Shown: positions 22,735 to 29,500 of the stretch, piece by piece
How the letters are laid out: every line of letters starts with the position of its first letter
Numbering within the stretch: the first letter of the stretch is position 1
Virus record (IMG/VR): IMGVR_UViG_3300028024_000023
Coordinates: 1 to 29,500 of that record
Source of the DNA: a virus
DNA: 29,500 bases
Reading direction: 5' to 3' (one strand)
The notes under the pieces: generated by a model
The model's input: only the letters and a program-made list of their open reading frames with translations
Told to the model about the DNA's origin: nothing
The model's database searches: none
Program-made: the position numbers and the translations under genes

Positions 22735-23781
22735 TTACTGGTTCGCGAAGAACTCGAACGCGTCTGCCTGCGCGTCCTGATCGCGTGGATTCCGGCCAAG
22801 GCGATCCATCACCTGCTGACGTTTCGCCACATTGGGATTGCTATCCGTCCGAGATCCCGGTTTCGCCATAACGGGCGCTTGCCGAACCTGCTTCAACGCT
22901 TGCGGAGTGGCCGCTTGGAGTGCCCGAAAACGCGCCGCATCATGCAGGATCAGCATGTAGCGGTGGTCGTATATCTGGCTTAGCTCGGCGTCCTTGAACC
23001 CTGCGTTGCGGGCGTACTGTGCAATCTGTTCCCTGTCTTTTGCGAAGGCCTGCTGGTCGCGCCACTCGGGGCGCGCGCTCATGAGGCGTTCGTTCTCCGC
23101 AGCAAGCTGCTGCTGCATCGTCTGCTGTTGCTGCTGCGCTTCCACGGCGGTCTGCTGCTGGATCTGCGCGAGATAGTTGTGAATGCCGGCCTGCCGCTGC
23201 TGGAATTCGGCCTGCTGCGCGGCGAACTCGGCCGGGTTATTCACCCGGAGGTTGTTCCAGTCGATCTTCTGGTAATCGTGGTTCAGCATCTGCATGGCGA
23301 GATTGCCAAGCTGCTGGTTCTGCTGCAGTTGCTGCTGGAACGCCTGGCGCACGGCCTGCTGTTCCTGTTCGAACTGCGCCTTCTGGTTGCTCAGTTCGAT
23401 CGACTTGTTGTTGACGTGGCCTTCGAGCTGGTACGACTTGAGCACATCAGCCAGCGGAACCTGCGTTTCCTTGCCGTCGATCTTGGCCGTGACGTGCAGG
23501 CCCATGACCGACTGCGGATCGATCTTGTGCGCGGCCAGCATTTCTTCGAGCGAGGCATATGCGGGCGCTTCCTCGGCCGCCTCAGCGGCCTCCGGCTTCG
23601 GCGTGCCCTGATCCTCAGCCTGTGCCTCACGGACGCCTTGAGCATCGTCCTGTTGCGTCTGTGCAGCATCGTCGCGCGGACGCTCGGCTTCCTGAGCCGC
23701 ATCCCAGAAACTCTGGAACGCCGATTCAGTGCTCGCCGCGGCGCCCTCAGTCGTGGGGGTAGTCGCTTGTACGTCGCTCAT
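22735..23781 (-). CDS. Scaffolding protein, 348 aa
   Basis: The chain has an acidic Glu/Ala/Asp/Gln-rich N-terminal 100 residues (AAQEAERPRDDAAQTQQDDA), a central Gln-rich coiled coil (QAKFEQEQQ-like and IQQQTAVEAQQQQQ stretches) and a basic C-terminal end (QVMDRLGRNPRDQDAQADAF), the usual build of podovirus scaffolds that template the prohead and leave before or during packaging. It is directly upstream of the capsid gene. It follows an intrinsic terminator, and GAGG lies about eight bases before the start. Confidence 0.85.
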   Translation of the reverse strand: MSDVQATTPTTEGAAASTESAFQSFWDAAQEAERPRDDAAQTQQDDAQGVREAQAEDQGTPKPEAAEAAEEAPAYASLEEMLAAHKIDPQSVMGLHVTAKIDGKETQVPLADVLKSYQLEGHVNNKSIELSNQKAQFEQEQQAVRQAFQQQLQQNQQLGNLAMQMLNHDYQKIDWNNLRVNNPAEFAAQQAEFQQRQAGIHNYLAQIQQQTAVEAQQQQQTMQQQLAAENERLMSARPEWRDQQAFAKDREQIAQYARNAGFKDAELSQIYDHRYMLILHDAARFRALQAATPQALKQVRQAPVMAKPGSRTDSNPNVAKRQQVMDRLGRNPRDQDAQADAFEFFANQ

Positions 23782-23792
23782 TTGCTGGCCTC

Positions 23793-23821
23793 AAATAAAA
23801 AAGGCCCGCTGGATGCGAGCC
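23793..23821 (-). terminator. Intrinsic terminator before the scaffold gene
   Basis: GGCCCGC (23803-23809) pairs with GCGAGCC (23815-23821) around a five-base loop, with one G-U pair in the minus RNA, then TTTTTTATTT (23793-23802). It sits between the portal-side genes and the scaffold-capsid pair. Confidence 0.85.
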
Positions 23822-23842
23822 TGTTGTCGAAAGTGGATCGGG

Positions 23843-24124
23843 TTATGCGAAGAGCCGGAAGCGCTTCTTCTGCTCTTCGGTCTGGTTGATCTGGAACTGT
23901 GCGATCACGCCCGTCTGCCTGATCTGTTCGAGATAGCCGTCGAGCGTCGCCCATACCTGCAGCGCGAGAATCAGCCGCGTATGCATGGTCTGATCGGACA
24001 TCGGCACTGTCTTCATCTGGCGCTGGATGCCTTCGAGCACGGCCTTGCGCGCCTCGACAAAGATCGGCGCATCGAGCACGGCCGCAGCATCGCCGCCGCG
24101 GGTGATTTCTTCGTCAGGCGTCAT
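23843..24124 (-). CDS. Conserved-type small protein after the portal gene, 93 aa
   Basis: The product is a soluble helical protein with an acidic N-terminus (TPDEEITRGGDAAAVLD) and central helices (ARKAVLEGIQRQMKTV, RLILALQVWATLDGYLEQ), ending in a basic tail. Position between portal and scaffold suggests an assembly or portal accessory function. The ATG lies one base after the stop of the 71-aa gene. It is the last gene before a strong terminator. No named family is recognised. Confidence 0.65.
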   Translation of the reverse strand: MTPDEEITRGGDAAAVLDAPIFVEARKAVLEGIQRQMKTVPMSDQTMHTRLILALQVWATLDGYLEQIRQTGVIAQFQINQTEEQKKRFRLFA

Positions 24125-24340
24125 TTATAGCTCCATCACATGCTGCTTGAGCATCTCAATTGCGCCGACGGCAGCAAGATTGCTCGGCAGGCGGCTCCAT
24201 TCGAACCGCAGAAGATCGTCGGTCTCGCAAATGACCATCACCGCCCATTTGACGTTTCCGGCCTGCGCATATTCCAGAAATCCCTGCGCCAGATCCACGG
24301 GTGACGTGTTCCGCGGGAATTGCACGACCTCAACTGTCAC
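24125..24340 (-). CDS. Small protein overlapping the portal gene, 71 aa
   Basis: The chain starts with a beta-like segment (TVEVVQFPRNTSP), then a helix (DLAQGFLEYAQAG), then strands (VKWAVMVICETDDLLRFEWS) and a C-terminal helix (AAVGAIEMLKQHVMEL). The arrangement resembles small alpha/beta phage proteins near DNA metabolism or packaging genes, with no recognised family. It overlaps the portal end by 11 bases and is adjacent to the next 93-aa gene, so it is co-translated in the head block. Confidence 0.65.
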   Translation of the reverse strand: MTVEVVQFPRNTSPVDLAQGFLEYAQAGNVKWAVMVICETDDLLRFEWSRLPSNLAAVGAIEMLKQHVMEL

Positions 24341-26540
24341 GCTGCACCTCGCTCATGTCCTGATTGATCATCGCGCCCGCGTCGGCCGCCGCGTTCTGCT
24401 TCAACTGGCTCGCCACGATCTGGCCGATGACCTTCACGAGCGTCTGCCATTCCTGCGAATTGATCTGCGCAAGCTGCACATCGCGATCGGCGCCGCCCTG
24501 ATGCGACGCATGGATGATTTCGGCCTGCGCTTTCATCTGAGCCGCGCGCTCGCCGGCCTGCGCCTGCATGAGATCGGACTGAAGCCGCATGTTTTCGAGT
24601 TGCTGCTGGCTCTGCGTCTGCTCGTGCATCGTCTGCGCGCGCAACTGTTCACGCTGCATTTCGGATTGCGCCTTGATCTGCGCGGCCTGCACATGCGGAT
24701 CGGGCGGCTGGTGCTGCTTCTGCGCCATCGCCTGCCTGTATTCGTCGGAGTCCGGGTCCATCGCGTACTGCGTCGGGTTTTCCTCACCGAGCAGATGCGC
24801 CATTTTCTTGAATGTCTCGTACGCCTGTTTCGGGCCCACCAGACCGAACGCCGCCAGTTCCTTCTGCGCCTGCCCGAGCAGCATCACATTTGCGCGCGCT
24901 TCCTCACGGTTGCCCGAGCCCAAGCCCACGTTCACGCTAACCTGTGTACGCTCGCGCCAGTCGGCCGGATTCACGTCCACCCAGCGATTCGTAAGCCGCA
25001 ATGTCATCGCCTTGTCCTGATGACGCATGAGCAGCTTGTGAATCTTCGTGAAGACCTCCTTCACGCCTTCAGCCAGCAGCCGCGCGACGAGTTCGACCTT
25101 CATCGCAGCCGCAGACATGGCCGCCAACTGGCCGCCCTTCGTCACGTCCTGCAATGCGTCCGCATCGACGCCCATCGTGTCCTTGCCGATCCCGGTGCGC
25201 ATTTCGCGCTGCAAGTCGCAGTATTCGAGCGCCGGCAGGATCTGCTGCATGAGGTTCGACGGCTGCACGAACGGCATGATGTTGTCCGCCACGCCGCCAT
25301 CAACGCGGATAATCCCGCCCGGCCGCGAGGTCAGCAGATCCTGAATGTTGACCTTCTGGTGGTTCACCGCGACGCGCTGATTGTTCGAGATGTAGATGTT
25401 GTCGAGCGCCTGACGGAACAGCGTCGTCTTGATCACCTGAAGGTCGTACAGCAGATCGTAGTAGCTGATGCCGACGTGACGATGCGGCATACGCACCGGC
25501 GAGCAGTACGAGTAGCTGACTTCCTCGACCTCATCGTTGTCGAGAATCTTGTCGCCGCCCACCATCACGCGGCGCAGTTCCGCGATCCCGTCGCCGTCGA
25601 AGTCCACGCGGATGAACACGGTGCGTAGCGTGACAAGCTGGCTCGCCGGGTCGCTCGGTTCCTGCTCGCTCAACTGGTCGGTGACCTCGTTGCGTGCCAG
25701 TTCGATCAGGTCGAGCCATGACGGCTGCGCCTTGGTGATCGATTCGACCACGCTGGCGTCAAAGCCCATTTCGCGCAGATCGGAGCGCGGCACCTTGCGC
25801 TCATGCTCGGAGAACGGCGATTCGTCCAGACCGTGCCGCGCCTGGGGCGACACGCGCATTTCCTCGGGCGGCACGCACTCCACGCAGATGCGACCGACGA
25901 TGCGCGTGCGACGCAGCTTGATATCGAACGAGGACTGCGGCTGCGGGCCATTTGGTCCGGGGATCAGGATCGGCTTCTCTTCCTGCTCCAGAACCTCGAT
26001 CTCATCCTCGGACTGCAGGAGCATCGACACTTCGACCTCAGTGAGCCCGGTATAGCTCTCGACCGACGACTTGCGCTCCTTCAGCCAGTACGTGTTGACA
26101 TAGCCATTGCGCAGCAGCAGCGAATCCTTGAAGAAGTCGTGCAGGATGAAGAAGCCGGGGTTCTGCTTCATGAACACGTGGTTCACGACTTCGGACTCGA
26201 TCTCTGCCTGTTCGTCGTCATCCGGTGATTCCGGGTCGAACTGGACCGGCTTGCCGTTGCCGACGAACATGCGCATCAGCGTCGGCATGATCCACTCGAC
26301 CGTATCGCGCAACTCCGGCAGCACGATCTGCGAACGGTCCTCGACCTCGTTGCCGAGCGGGCGCGCGTAATAGGCATTCAGTGCGTTGTAACGGTCGATT
26401 TCGAGCGTCGTCATCTGCTGGCCGGCCGGCTTGATGCTGCCGCCGACGGTCGGACCTGTCGAGACGTTGGAGCCGAGCGACGACTTTTCGTAGGAGCCGA
26501 TCAGCGCCAGCAGCTCTTCGTCCGTCATGCGATCAGCCAT
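24330..26540 (-). CDS. Portal protein (P22-family type), 736 aa
   Basis: The dodecameric ring sits at the packaging vertex. Typical features: MTDEELLALI and LEIDRYNALNAYYARPLGN at the N-terminus, NGKPVQFDPESPDDDEQA, VNHVFMKQNPGFFILHDFFK, the ADNIMPFVQPSN and DVTKGGQLAAMSAA stretches in the core and stem helices, and a long Gln-rich coiled-coil barrel or tail (SQQQLENMRLQSDLMQAQAG) near the C-terminus. The length matches the large P22-like portals rather than the shorter lambda/HK97 type. It overlaps the small coiled-coil gene by eight bases. Confidence 0.9.
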   Translation of the reverse strand: MADRMTDEELLALIGSYEKSSLGSNVSTGPTVGGSIKPAGQQMTTLEIDRYNALNAYYARPLGNEVEDRSQIVLPELRDTVEWIMPTLMRMFVGNGKPVQFDPESPDDDEQAEIESEVVNHVFMKQNPGFFILHDFFKDSLLLRNGYVNTYWLKERKSSVESYTGLTEVEVSMLLQSEDEIEVLEQEEKPILIPGPNGPQPQSSFDIKLRRTRIVGRICVECVPPEEMRVSPQARHGLDESPFSEHERKVPRSDLREMGFDASVVESITKAQPSWLDLIELARNEVTDQLSEQEPSDPASQLVTLRTVFIRVDFDGDGIAELRRVMVGGDKILDNDEVEEVSYSYCSPVRMPHRHVGISYYDLLYDLQVIKTTLFRQALDNIYISNNQRVAVNHQKVNIQDLLTSRPGGIIRVDGGVADNIMPFVQPSNLMQQILPALEYCDLQREMRTGIGKDTMGVDADALQDVTKGGQLAAMSAAAMKVELVARLLAEGVKEVFTKIHKLLMRHQDKAMTLRLTNRWVDVNPADWRERTQVSVNVGLGSGNREEARANVMLLGQAQKELAAFGLVGPKQAYETFKKMAHLLGEENPTQYAMDPDSDEYRQAMAQKQHQPPDPHVQAAQIKAQSEMQREQLRAQTMHEQTQSQQQLENMRLQSDLMQAQAGERAAQMKAQAEIIHASHQGGADRDVQLAQINSQEWQTLVKVIGQIVASQLKQNAAADAGAMINQDMSEVQRDS

Positions 26541-26718
26541 TGCTGTCCTTGGGTTTCGGGCCGGGCTTGCGTCGAATGATGCTGGTCAGCGGATCGCCGA
26601 TATATTCGACAGGTTGCTCAAGCGCCAGAATGCGATCAATTGCTGCATCCAACGCCTGCTCAGTCTCGGCAATGCGTCGCTCCAACTCGGCAACCTTCGC
26701 TTCCAGTGCAATGCTCAT
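26533..26718 (-). CDS. Small coiled-coil protein between terminase and portal, 61 aa
   Basis: The ATG at 26718 overlaps the terminase stop (ATGA), so it is preferred over the longer frame from 26781. The N-terminal two thirds is a tight heptad coiled coil (LEAKVAELERRIAETEQALD) and the C-terminus is a basic, flexible tail (IIRRKPGPKPKD). It ends by overlapping the portal start by eight bases. Position suggests an accessory to packaging or portal assembly, possibly DNA-contacting through the KPGPKPK tail. No family recognised. Confidence 0.65.
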   Translation of the reverse strand: MSIALEAKVAELERRIAETEQALDAAIDRILALEQPVEYIGDPLTSIIRRKPGPKPKDSNG

Positions 26719-28028
26719 ATGACTCCCAGCTTCGGATATTCCAGCGGCTTCATTTCGACCGGCTCGGCCCAGACGACGCAATCGAGTCCTAGTGCGTCTG
26801 ACGAATGCGAAGACCAGTCATGCTCGGGGCCAAGGCCAATGCCGCGCTCAAGGTCACGCTTCTCGTGATACCAGCCGAGCGCCGCGCGCCCCGCTTCTGT
26901 CGGAATCTCGTTGAATCTGATCTGCGGGAACAGCACGCGCATGCGCTCGATGCGCGCCGCAGCAGCGCCTTTGCCCTGATTCGGCACGACGGTCACCTTG
27001 TAGCCAGCCTTGTGGAGCGCCGACTCGTAGGAGACGTCATAAACCTTGTCCTGTGTGGCGCCGTCATGCGGCAACCAGAACTGTGCTCTATCGGGCGTGT
27101 AGCCCTGCGATCGACACCACGCAAGGTGTGCATCAATCGGCTGGCCCACGGCCTCGTAATGGTTCACCACGCGAATCTCGCGCCCGATGTGCTGTGTCGC
27201 CCACATGGCGAATGCGTCGGCCCGCGCGCCCGTTCCCCCGATGTCGCACACGAGGCGAATGGTCATCAGTGGATCGGCAGGAAAGAAGCCGATGCGGCCT
27301 TCCTCTTTCGCCTTCTGCAAATGCCTGGCGAAGTAGGCGCCCTCTAGCGTCGTGACGTAGCCGCCTTCCCAGATGTGCTCGTACTGCTCGGGGCGCTCTT
27401 CGAGATCGCGCTGACGCTCCCGTTCCAGCTTGGCCGGAAACTTCGGGTTGTCGCGCCAGTTCATCGTTACGATCTTGATGCGCGAATCGCTGCTGTTGGT
27501 CGGGAACCGCTTCTCGATCGGCGCTGTCTTGCGCTTCGGATTCCACGTCACCCACAACTCGGCGTTCCAGCCGTCGCCTTCCTCGCGCAGCGTCGGAATG
27601 AGCGTTGTCCACGCCTCGTCCGTGACCGGCTCGGCTTCATCGACCCAGCACACAAGAATCCGGCCCTTCGACTTGATCGAAGCAATGTTGCGGTCGAGCC
27701 CGGCAAATACGAATGAAATGCGCCCGTCGCGGCTCCTGATGTACCGATCGCCGATGTCGTAATACGACTTCAGGAATGGTTCATCCTCGATCGCGCGCTT
27801 GCATTCCTCAAGCGACGAATCCTCAAGCGAATTCATGTACTGGCGGCCACACAGCAGAATGCCGCTGATGCCTGACATGCCGAAGATGTAGCCCTTGACC
27901 GCGACCATCTTGGCGAAGCTGCGCGTCTTGGCAGAGCCGCGGCCGCCCTTGGCGCCGCGCACGTCTGCTTCCCCATCAAACACCGGTATCAGCTTCTCGG
28001 GAAGCGCGATATCGGCTGTTGCACTCAC
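26715..28028 (-). CDS. terL: Terminase large subunit (PBSX/Terminase_3 type), 437 aa
   Basis: This is the ATP-driven packaging motor and nuclease. The ATPase domain shows a Walker A motif GGRGSAKT (residues 28-35) and Walker B ILVCWVDEAE (Asp130, Glu131), with the coupling-motif region at LWVTWNPKRK. The C-terminal nuclease domain carries acidic metal ligands in VCDIGGTGARADAFA (Asp262), PHDGA (Asp322) and HSSDALGLD (Asp411). The start overlaps the small terminase stop (ATGA). All key residues are present, so the motor should be functional. Confidence 0.95.
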   Translation of the reverse strand: MSATADIALPEKLIPVFDGEADVRGAKGGRGSAKTRSFAKMVAVKGYIFGMSGISGILLCGRQYMNSLEDSSLEECKRAIEDEPFLKSYYDIGDRYIRSRDGRISFVFAGLDRNIASIKSKGRILVCWVDEAEPVTDEAWTTLIPTLREEGDGWNAELWVTWNPKRKTAPIEKRFPTNSSDSRIKIVTMNWRDNPKFPAKLERERQRDLEERPEQYEHIWEGGYVTTLEGAYFARHLQKAKEEGRIGFFPADPLMTIRLVCDIGGTGARADAFAMWATQHIGREIRVVNHYEAVGQPIDAHLAWCRSQGYTPDRAQFWLPHDGATQDKVYDVSYESALHKAGYKVTVVPNQGKGAAAARIERMRVLFPQIRFNEIPTEAGRAALGWYHEKRDLERGIGLGPEHDWSSHSSDALGLDCVVWAEPVEMKPLEYPKLGVI

Positions 28029-28447
28029 GTTCCGCTGTCCTCGCGCTTCATCGCCACCAGCTTGACGGTATGCACGTGCTCGATTGCGCCGCCGTCCTCG
28101 CCGGTATGCTCATTCAGCACGCGCTCACCGTACTTCTTGCGGTTCATGCGCGCGAGCGTCCACTTGCGCGCCTCGATCTGGTTGCGTGCCTTGGCGTGGT
28201 CCGTCGCGGTGTCGGCTACCTCGATGATCTGTTCGAAGTAGACATCTTCGCGGTCGAGGCATGCGCGATCGTACTGCGCCTGAAGCTCAGGATTCGCCCG
28301 GCACCAGTCGCGAAACGTGGTCCGATCTGGCATCCCGTCGCCGGCGCACGCCTGGCGCACGCTCTTTCCCTCGGCAATCAGCGCGCAGATGCGATCAAAC
28401 ACGTCTTGCGAGAACTTCACGTAGACAGCGGGTTTGCGCGTCGCCAT
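28025..28447 (-). CDS. terS: Terminase small subunit, 140 aa
   Basis: The product recognises phage DNA and recruits the large subunit. The N-terminal HTH region (FDRICALIAEGKSVRQACAG, DGMPDRTTFRDWCRAN) is of the terS type, followed by an oligomerisation helix (DYFEQIIEVADT-like, around residues 65-85), the KARNQIEARKWTLARMNRKK motif and an acidic C-terminal tail. The gene immediately precedes terL and overlaps it by four bases, as is usual. It starts one base after a tiny 31-aa membrane-protein gene. Confidence 0.9.
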   Translation of the reverse strand: MATRKPAVYVKFSQDVFDRICALIAEGKSVRQACAGDGMPDRTTFRDWCRANPELQAQYDRACLDREDVYFEQIIEVADTATDHAKARNQIEARKWTLARMNRKKYGERVLNEHTGEDGGAIEHVHTVKLVAMKREDSGT

Positions 28448-28448
28448 G

Positions 28449-28544
28449 TCAGCAACTCCGAAGCGAAGCGCCGAGTCGCAGCATCCCGACGATCAGGGCT
28501 GCCAGCAGGACCATCGCGGCGACCCACCCGATAACGCGCCACAT
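28449..28544 (-). CDS. Tiny single-span membrane protein, 31 aa
   Basis: The ATG at 28544 overlaps the stop of the upstream gene in a TGATG junction and the frame ends two bases before the terS start. The product is almost one membrane helix (VIGWVAAMVLLAALIVGML) with a basic end and a C-terminal Cys. Exact fit between two genes with coupling on both sides argues that it is translated. Role unknown; small membrane proteins of this kind occur in phages as holin-like or exclusion factors. Confidence 0.45.
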   Translation of the reverse strand: MWRVIGWVAAMVLLAALIVGMLRLGASLRSC

Positions 28545-28756
28545 CACGATCCCAGCTTTTCCCAATCGTCGTGGGAGCCGGGGTGCTTCGAATCGTTGTG
28601 CGTCGCCGTGCGCTGGCCGCGCTCGGGCATCTTCTTCGCCCTGTCTTTCGTGCTCATGGCGATGGCGACCGCCTGCTTCTGGGGCTTGCCGGCCGCCATC
28701 TCGGTCTTGATGTTCTTGCCGACGGCTGCTTTCGAACCGGACTTGATGAGAGGCAT
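28544..28756 (-). CDS. Small basic phage protein, 70 aa
   Basis: From the ATG at 28756 the protein begins with a stretch (MPLIKSGSKAAVGKNIKTEM) followed by AAGKPQKQAVAIAMS, a signature of a widespread uncharacterised phage protein family usually found near terminase or packaging genes. It is Lys/Gln-rich, soluble and probably disordered at the C-terminus (HNDSKHPGSHDDW). Starts within the longer frame from 28852 would include the terminator hairpin and are not credible. It is the first gene after the terminator, coupled to the 31-aa gene. Confidence 0.75.
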   Translation of the reverse strand: MPLIKSGSKAAVGKNIKTEMAAGKPQKQAVAIAMSTKDRAKKMPERGQRTATHNDSKHPGSHDDWEKLGS

Positions 28757-28773
28757 TTGCGGACTCCAAATGC

Positions 28774-28805
28774 AAAAAGCCCGCGAGGCGCAATGCCTGC
28801 GGGCT
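28774..28805 (-). terminator. Strong intrinsic terminator at the head of the late operon
   Basis: AGCCCGC (28779-28785) pairs with GCGGGCT (28799-28805), with an inner AGGC/GCCT stem, and is followed on the minus strand by TTTTTG. Placed between the Q-like gene and the first late gene, it is positioned like the tR' terminator that antitermination overrides. Confidence 0.85.
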
Positions 28806-28825
28806 TCGGAAGCGTGAGAGCGAAG

Positions 28826-28847
28826 CTGGCCCGGACCTTCAGGCCAG
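28826..28847 (-). repeat. Second hairpin between regulator gene and terminator
   Basis: CTGGCC (28826-28831) and GGCCAG (28842-28847) form a six-pair stem with a ten-base loop and no T tract. It lies only six bases after the end of the Q-like gene's stop codon and 20 bases before the terminator. It may be a pausing or antitermination element, or a 3' stabiliser. Confidence 0.4.
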
Positions 28848-28852
28848 TTCAC

Positions 28853-29281
28853 TCAGCAAACGCTGGAATCGGTAATCGAATGGGCGAGAGTATAGGCCGC
28901 TCTTATCGGATTTGCAATGTCTGCCACCTTTTGCAACCTTTTGTCAATGGCTTCCTGCGCATGATACAGCGCGAAGTCCCAGATATGCTCATGGCCGCGC
29001 CCCTGTTTAAGCCGCAGCCGCCGGCAGATGAACGATGAAGGCGCGCACCACACGTAGTGCAGCATGAGCACGTCCTTGTCGAGCGGCATGAGGCGCTTCC
29101 AGCCCTCGTTGACCAGATGGGCGTCGGCGGCATCCACGAGCGGCGCAGCGGGTCTTAGTTCGCGCCATCCGCCGCCGCGCCACATTCCCTCGGCTGAACA
29201 TGCGCGGCCCGGCGTGTAGCCACTGGAGCGCTGTGCGCGCGCCCAGTTTTCGAGTCGTGGTTCGAGTGTGCGCAAGTCCAT
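28853..29281 (-). CDS. Q-like late transcription regulator (antitermination type), 142 aa
   Basis: From the ATG at 29281 (GGGGAA site upstream) the protein starts MDLRTLEPRLENWARAQRS, the usual N-terminus of Burkholderia-phage Q/DUF1133-like regulators. The central part (DKDVLMLHYVWCAPSSFICR, then RLRLKQGRGHEHIWDFALYH) has the sigma-region-4-like HTH layout of such proteins, ending in a helix (AQEAIDKRLQKVAD). Such proteins act at late promoters or modify polymerase to pass the terminator ahead of the late operon; the terminator at 28774-28805 lies just downstream. The Q role is inferred from family pattern and position. Confidence 0.65.
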   Translation of the reverse strand: MDLRTLEPRLENWARAQRSSGYTPGRACSAEGMWRGGGWRELRPAAPLVDAADAHLVNEGWKRLMPLDKDVLMLHYVWCAPSSFICRRLRLKQGRGHEHIWDFALYHAQEAIDKRLQKVADIANPIRAAYTLAHSITDSSVC

Positions 29282-29304
29282 GTCGTTCCCCGTTGTTCGT
29301 GTGC

Positions 29305-29481
29305 CTAAGCCCGCTTCACCACGCACCGGAACAGCCGCGCATACACGTCGGGGTCGAGCTTGCCGATCTCGTCGAACGCCTCCCGCTGCTCGGGCGACAT
29401 GCACTCGTCGGCGGCTGCGTGCATGCGTTCGGCCTGGCTGATTGCAGTTGCCTGATCCTGCGGCAATTCGTCATGATTCAT
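29305..29481 (-). CDS. Small acidic hypothetical protein, 58 aa
   Basis: A strong Shine-Dalgarno sequence (GAGGAG) lies six bases before the ATG at 29481. The product (MNHDELPQDQATAI...) is acidic and helical at the N-terminus with two cysteines and a basic end (FRCVVKRA). The gene ends 23 bases before the Q-like start and is most likely in the same operon. I recognise no family; such small genes commonly precede late regulators in phages. Confidence 0.6.
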   Translation of the reverse strand: MNHDELPQDQATAISQAERMHAAADECMSPEQREAFDEIGKLDPDVYARLFRCVVKRA

Positions 29482-29500
29482 GCTGCTCTCCTCGTGGTTT

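Noticed and set aside
21637-22983. Plus-strand frame of 448 codons opposite the capsid gene
   Set aside because: Arg/Val-rich antisense shadow of the well recognised major capsid protein.
24027-25628. Plus-strand frame of 533 codons opposite the portal gene
   Set aside because: His/Leu/Arg-rich shadow of the portal gene, no ribosome-binding site or domain.

Overview
The window is phage DNA throughout. It reads as most of the genome of a temperate, short-tailed (podovirus-like) phage of a GC-rich proteobacterium, most plausibly Burkholderia sensu lato. The host guess is inference from base composition, strong Shine-Dalgarno use and gene content. No chromosomal housekeeping gene, tRNA, rRNA, IS element or CRISPR array is visible. 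Virion assembly genes are complete from small terminase to tail fibre, but no tape-measure, tail-tube or sheath gene is seen. Instead there are a P22-type portal, an adaptor, a gp10-like tail-hub protein and large Gly/Ala/Gln-rich ejection-type proteins. This is the short-tail layout.

Layout. Positions 1-2729 (+): the end of an early operon of small, mostly uncharacterised proteins linked by 4- to 8-base overlaps, ending in an excisionase-like HTH protein. Positions 2726-3739 (-): a tyrosine integrase, tail-to-tail with the excisionase. Positions 3740-4019: a gene-free stretch with repeats and a promoter, the natural place for attP. Positions 4020-4641 (+): a two-gene accessory ('moron'-like) unit encoding a secreted His/Gly-rich peptide and a membrane-anchored coiled-coil protein.

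From 4625 to the right end nearly everything is on the minus strand and is read right to left as the late region: a 58-aa protein, a Q-like late regulator, a strong terminator, small proteins, TerS, TerL, portal, scaffold, major capsid protein and decoration protein. Next come a receptor-binding block (67-aa protein, tailspike, 98-aa protein, 112-aa Ig/CNA-like protein, Gly-rich adhesin with a signal peptide), the adaptor, the gp10-like hub, a GNAT-like protein, four ejection or tail proteins (one with a peptidoglycan-hydrolase domain), tail fibre proteins and the lysis cassette (two coiled-coil/membrane proteins, GH24 endolysin, holin candidate, lipoprotein, class-3 lipase).

How it works together: the integrase and excisionase control lysogeny. 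The Q-like protein probably lets polymerase read through the terminator at 28774-28805 into the morphogenesis genes. Four further intrinsic terminators are placed around the scaffold, capsid, decoration and tail-fibre genes and probably tune dosage. The lysis cassette opens the cell. Its least expected part is a translationally coupled lipoprotein-lipase pair in the slot where spanins might be expected. Phage genes lie on both sides of the int/attP region, so the sequence is arranged as in a free or circular phage genome rather than a simple prophage end.
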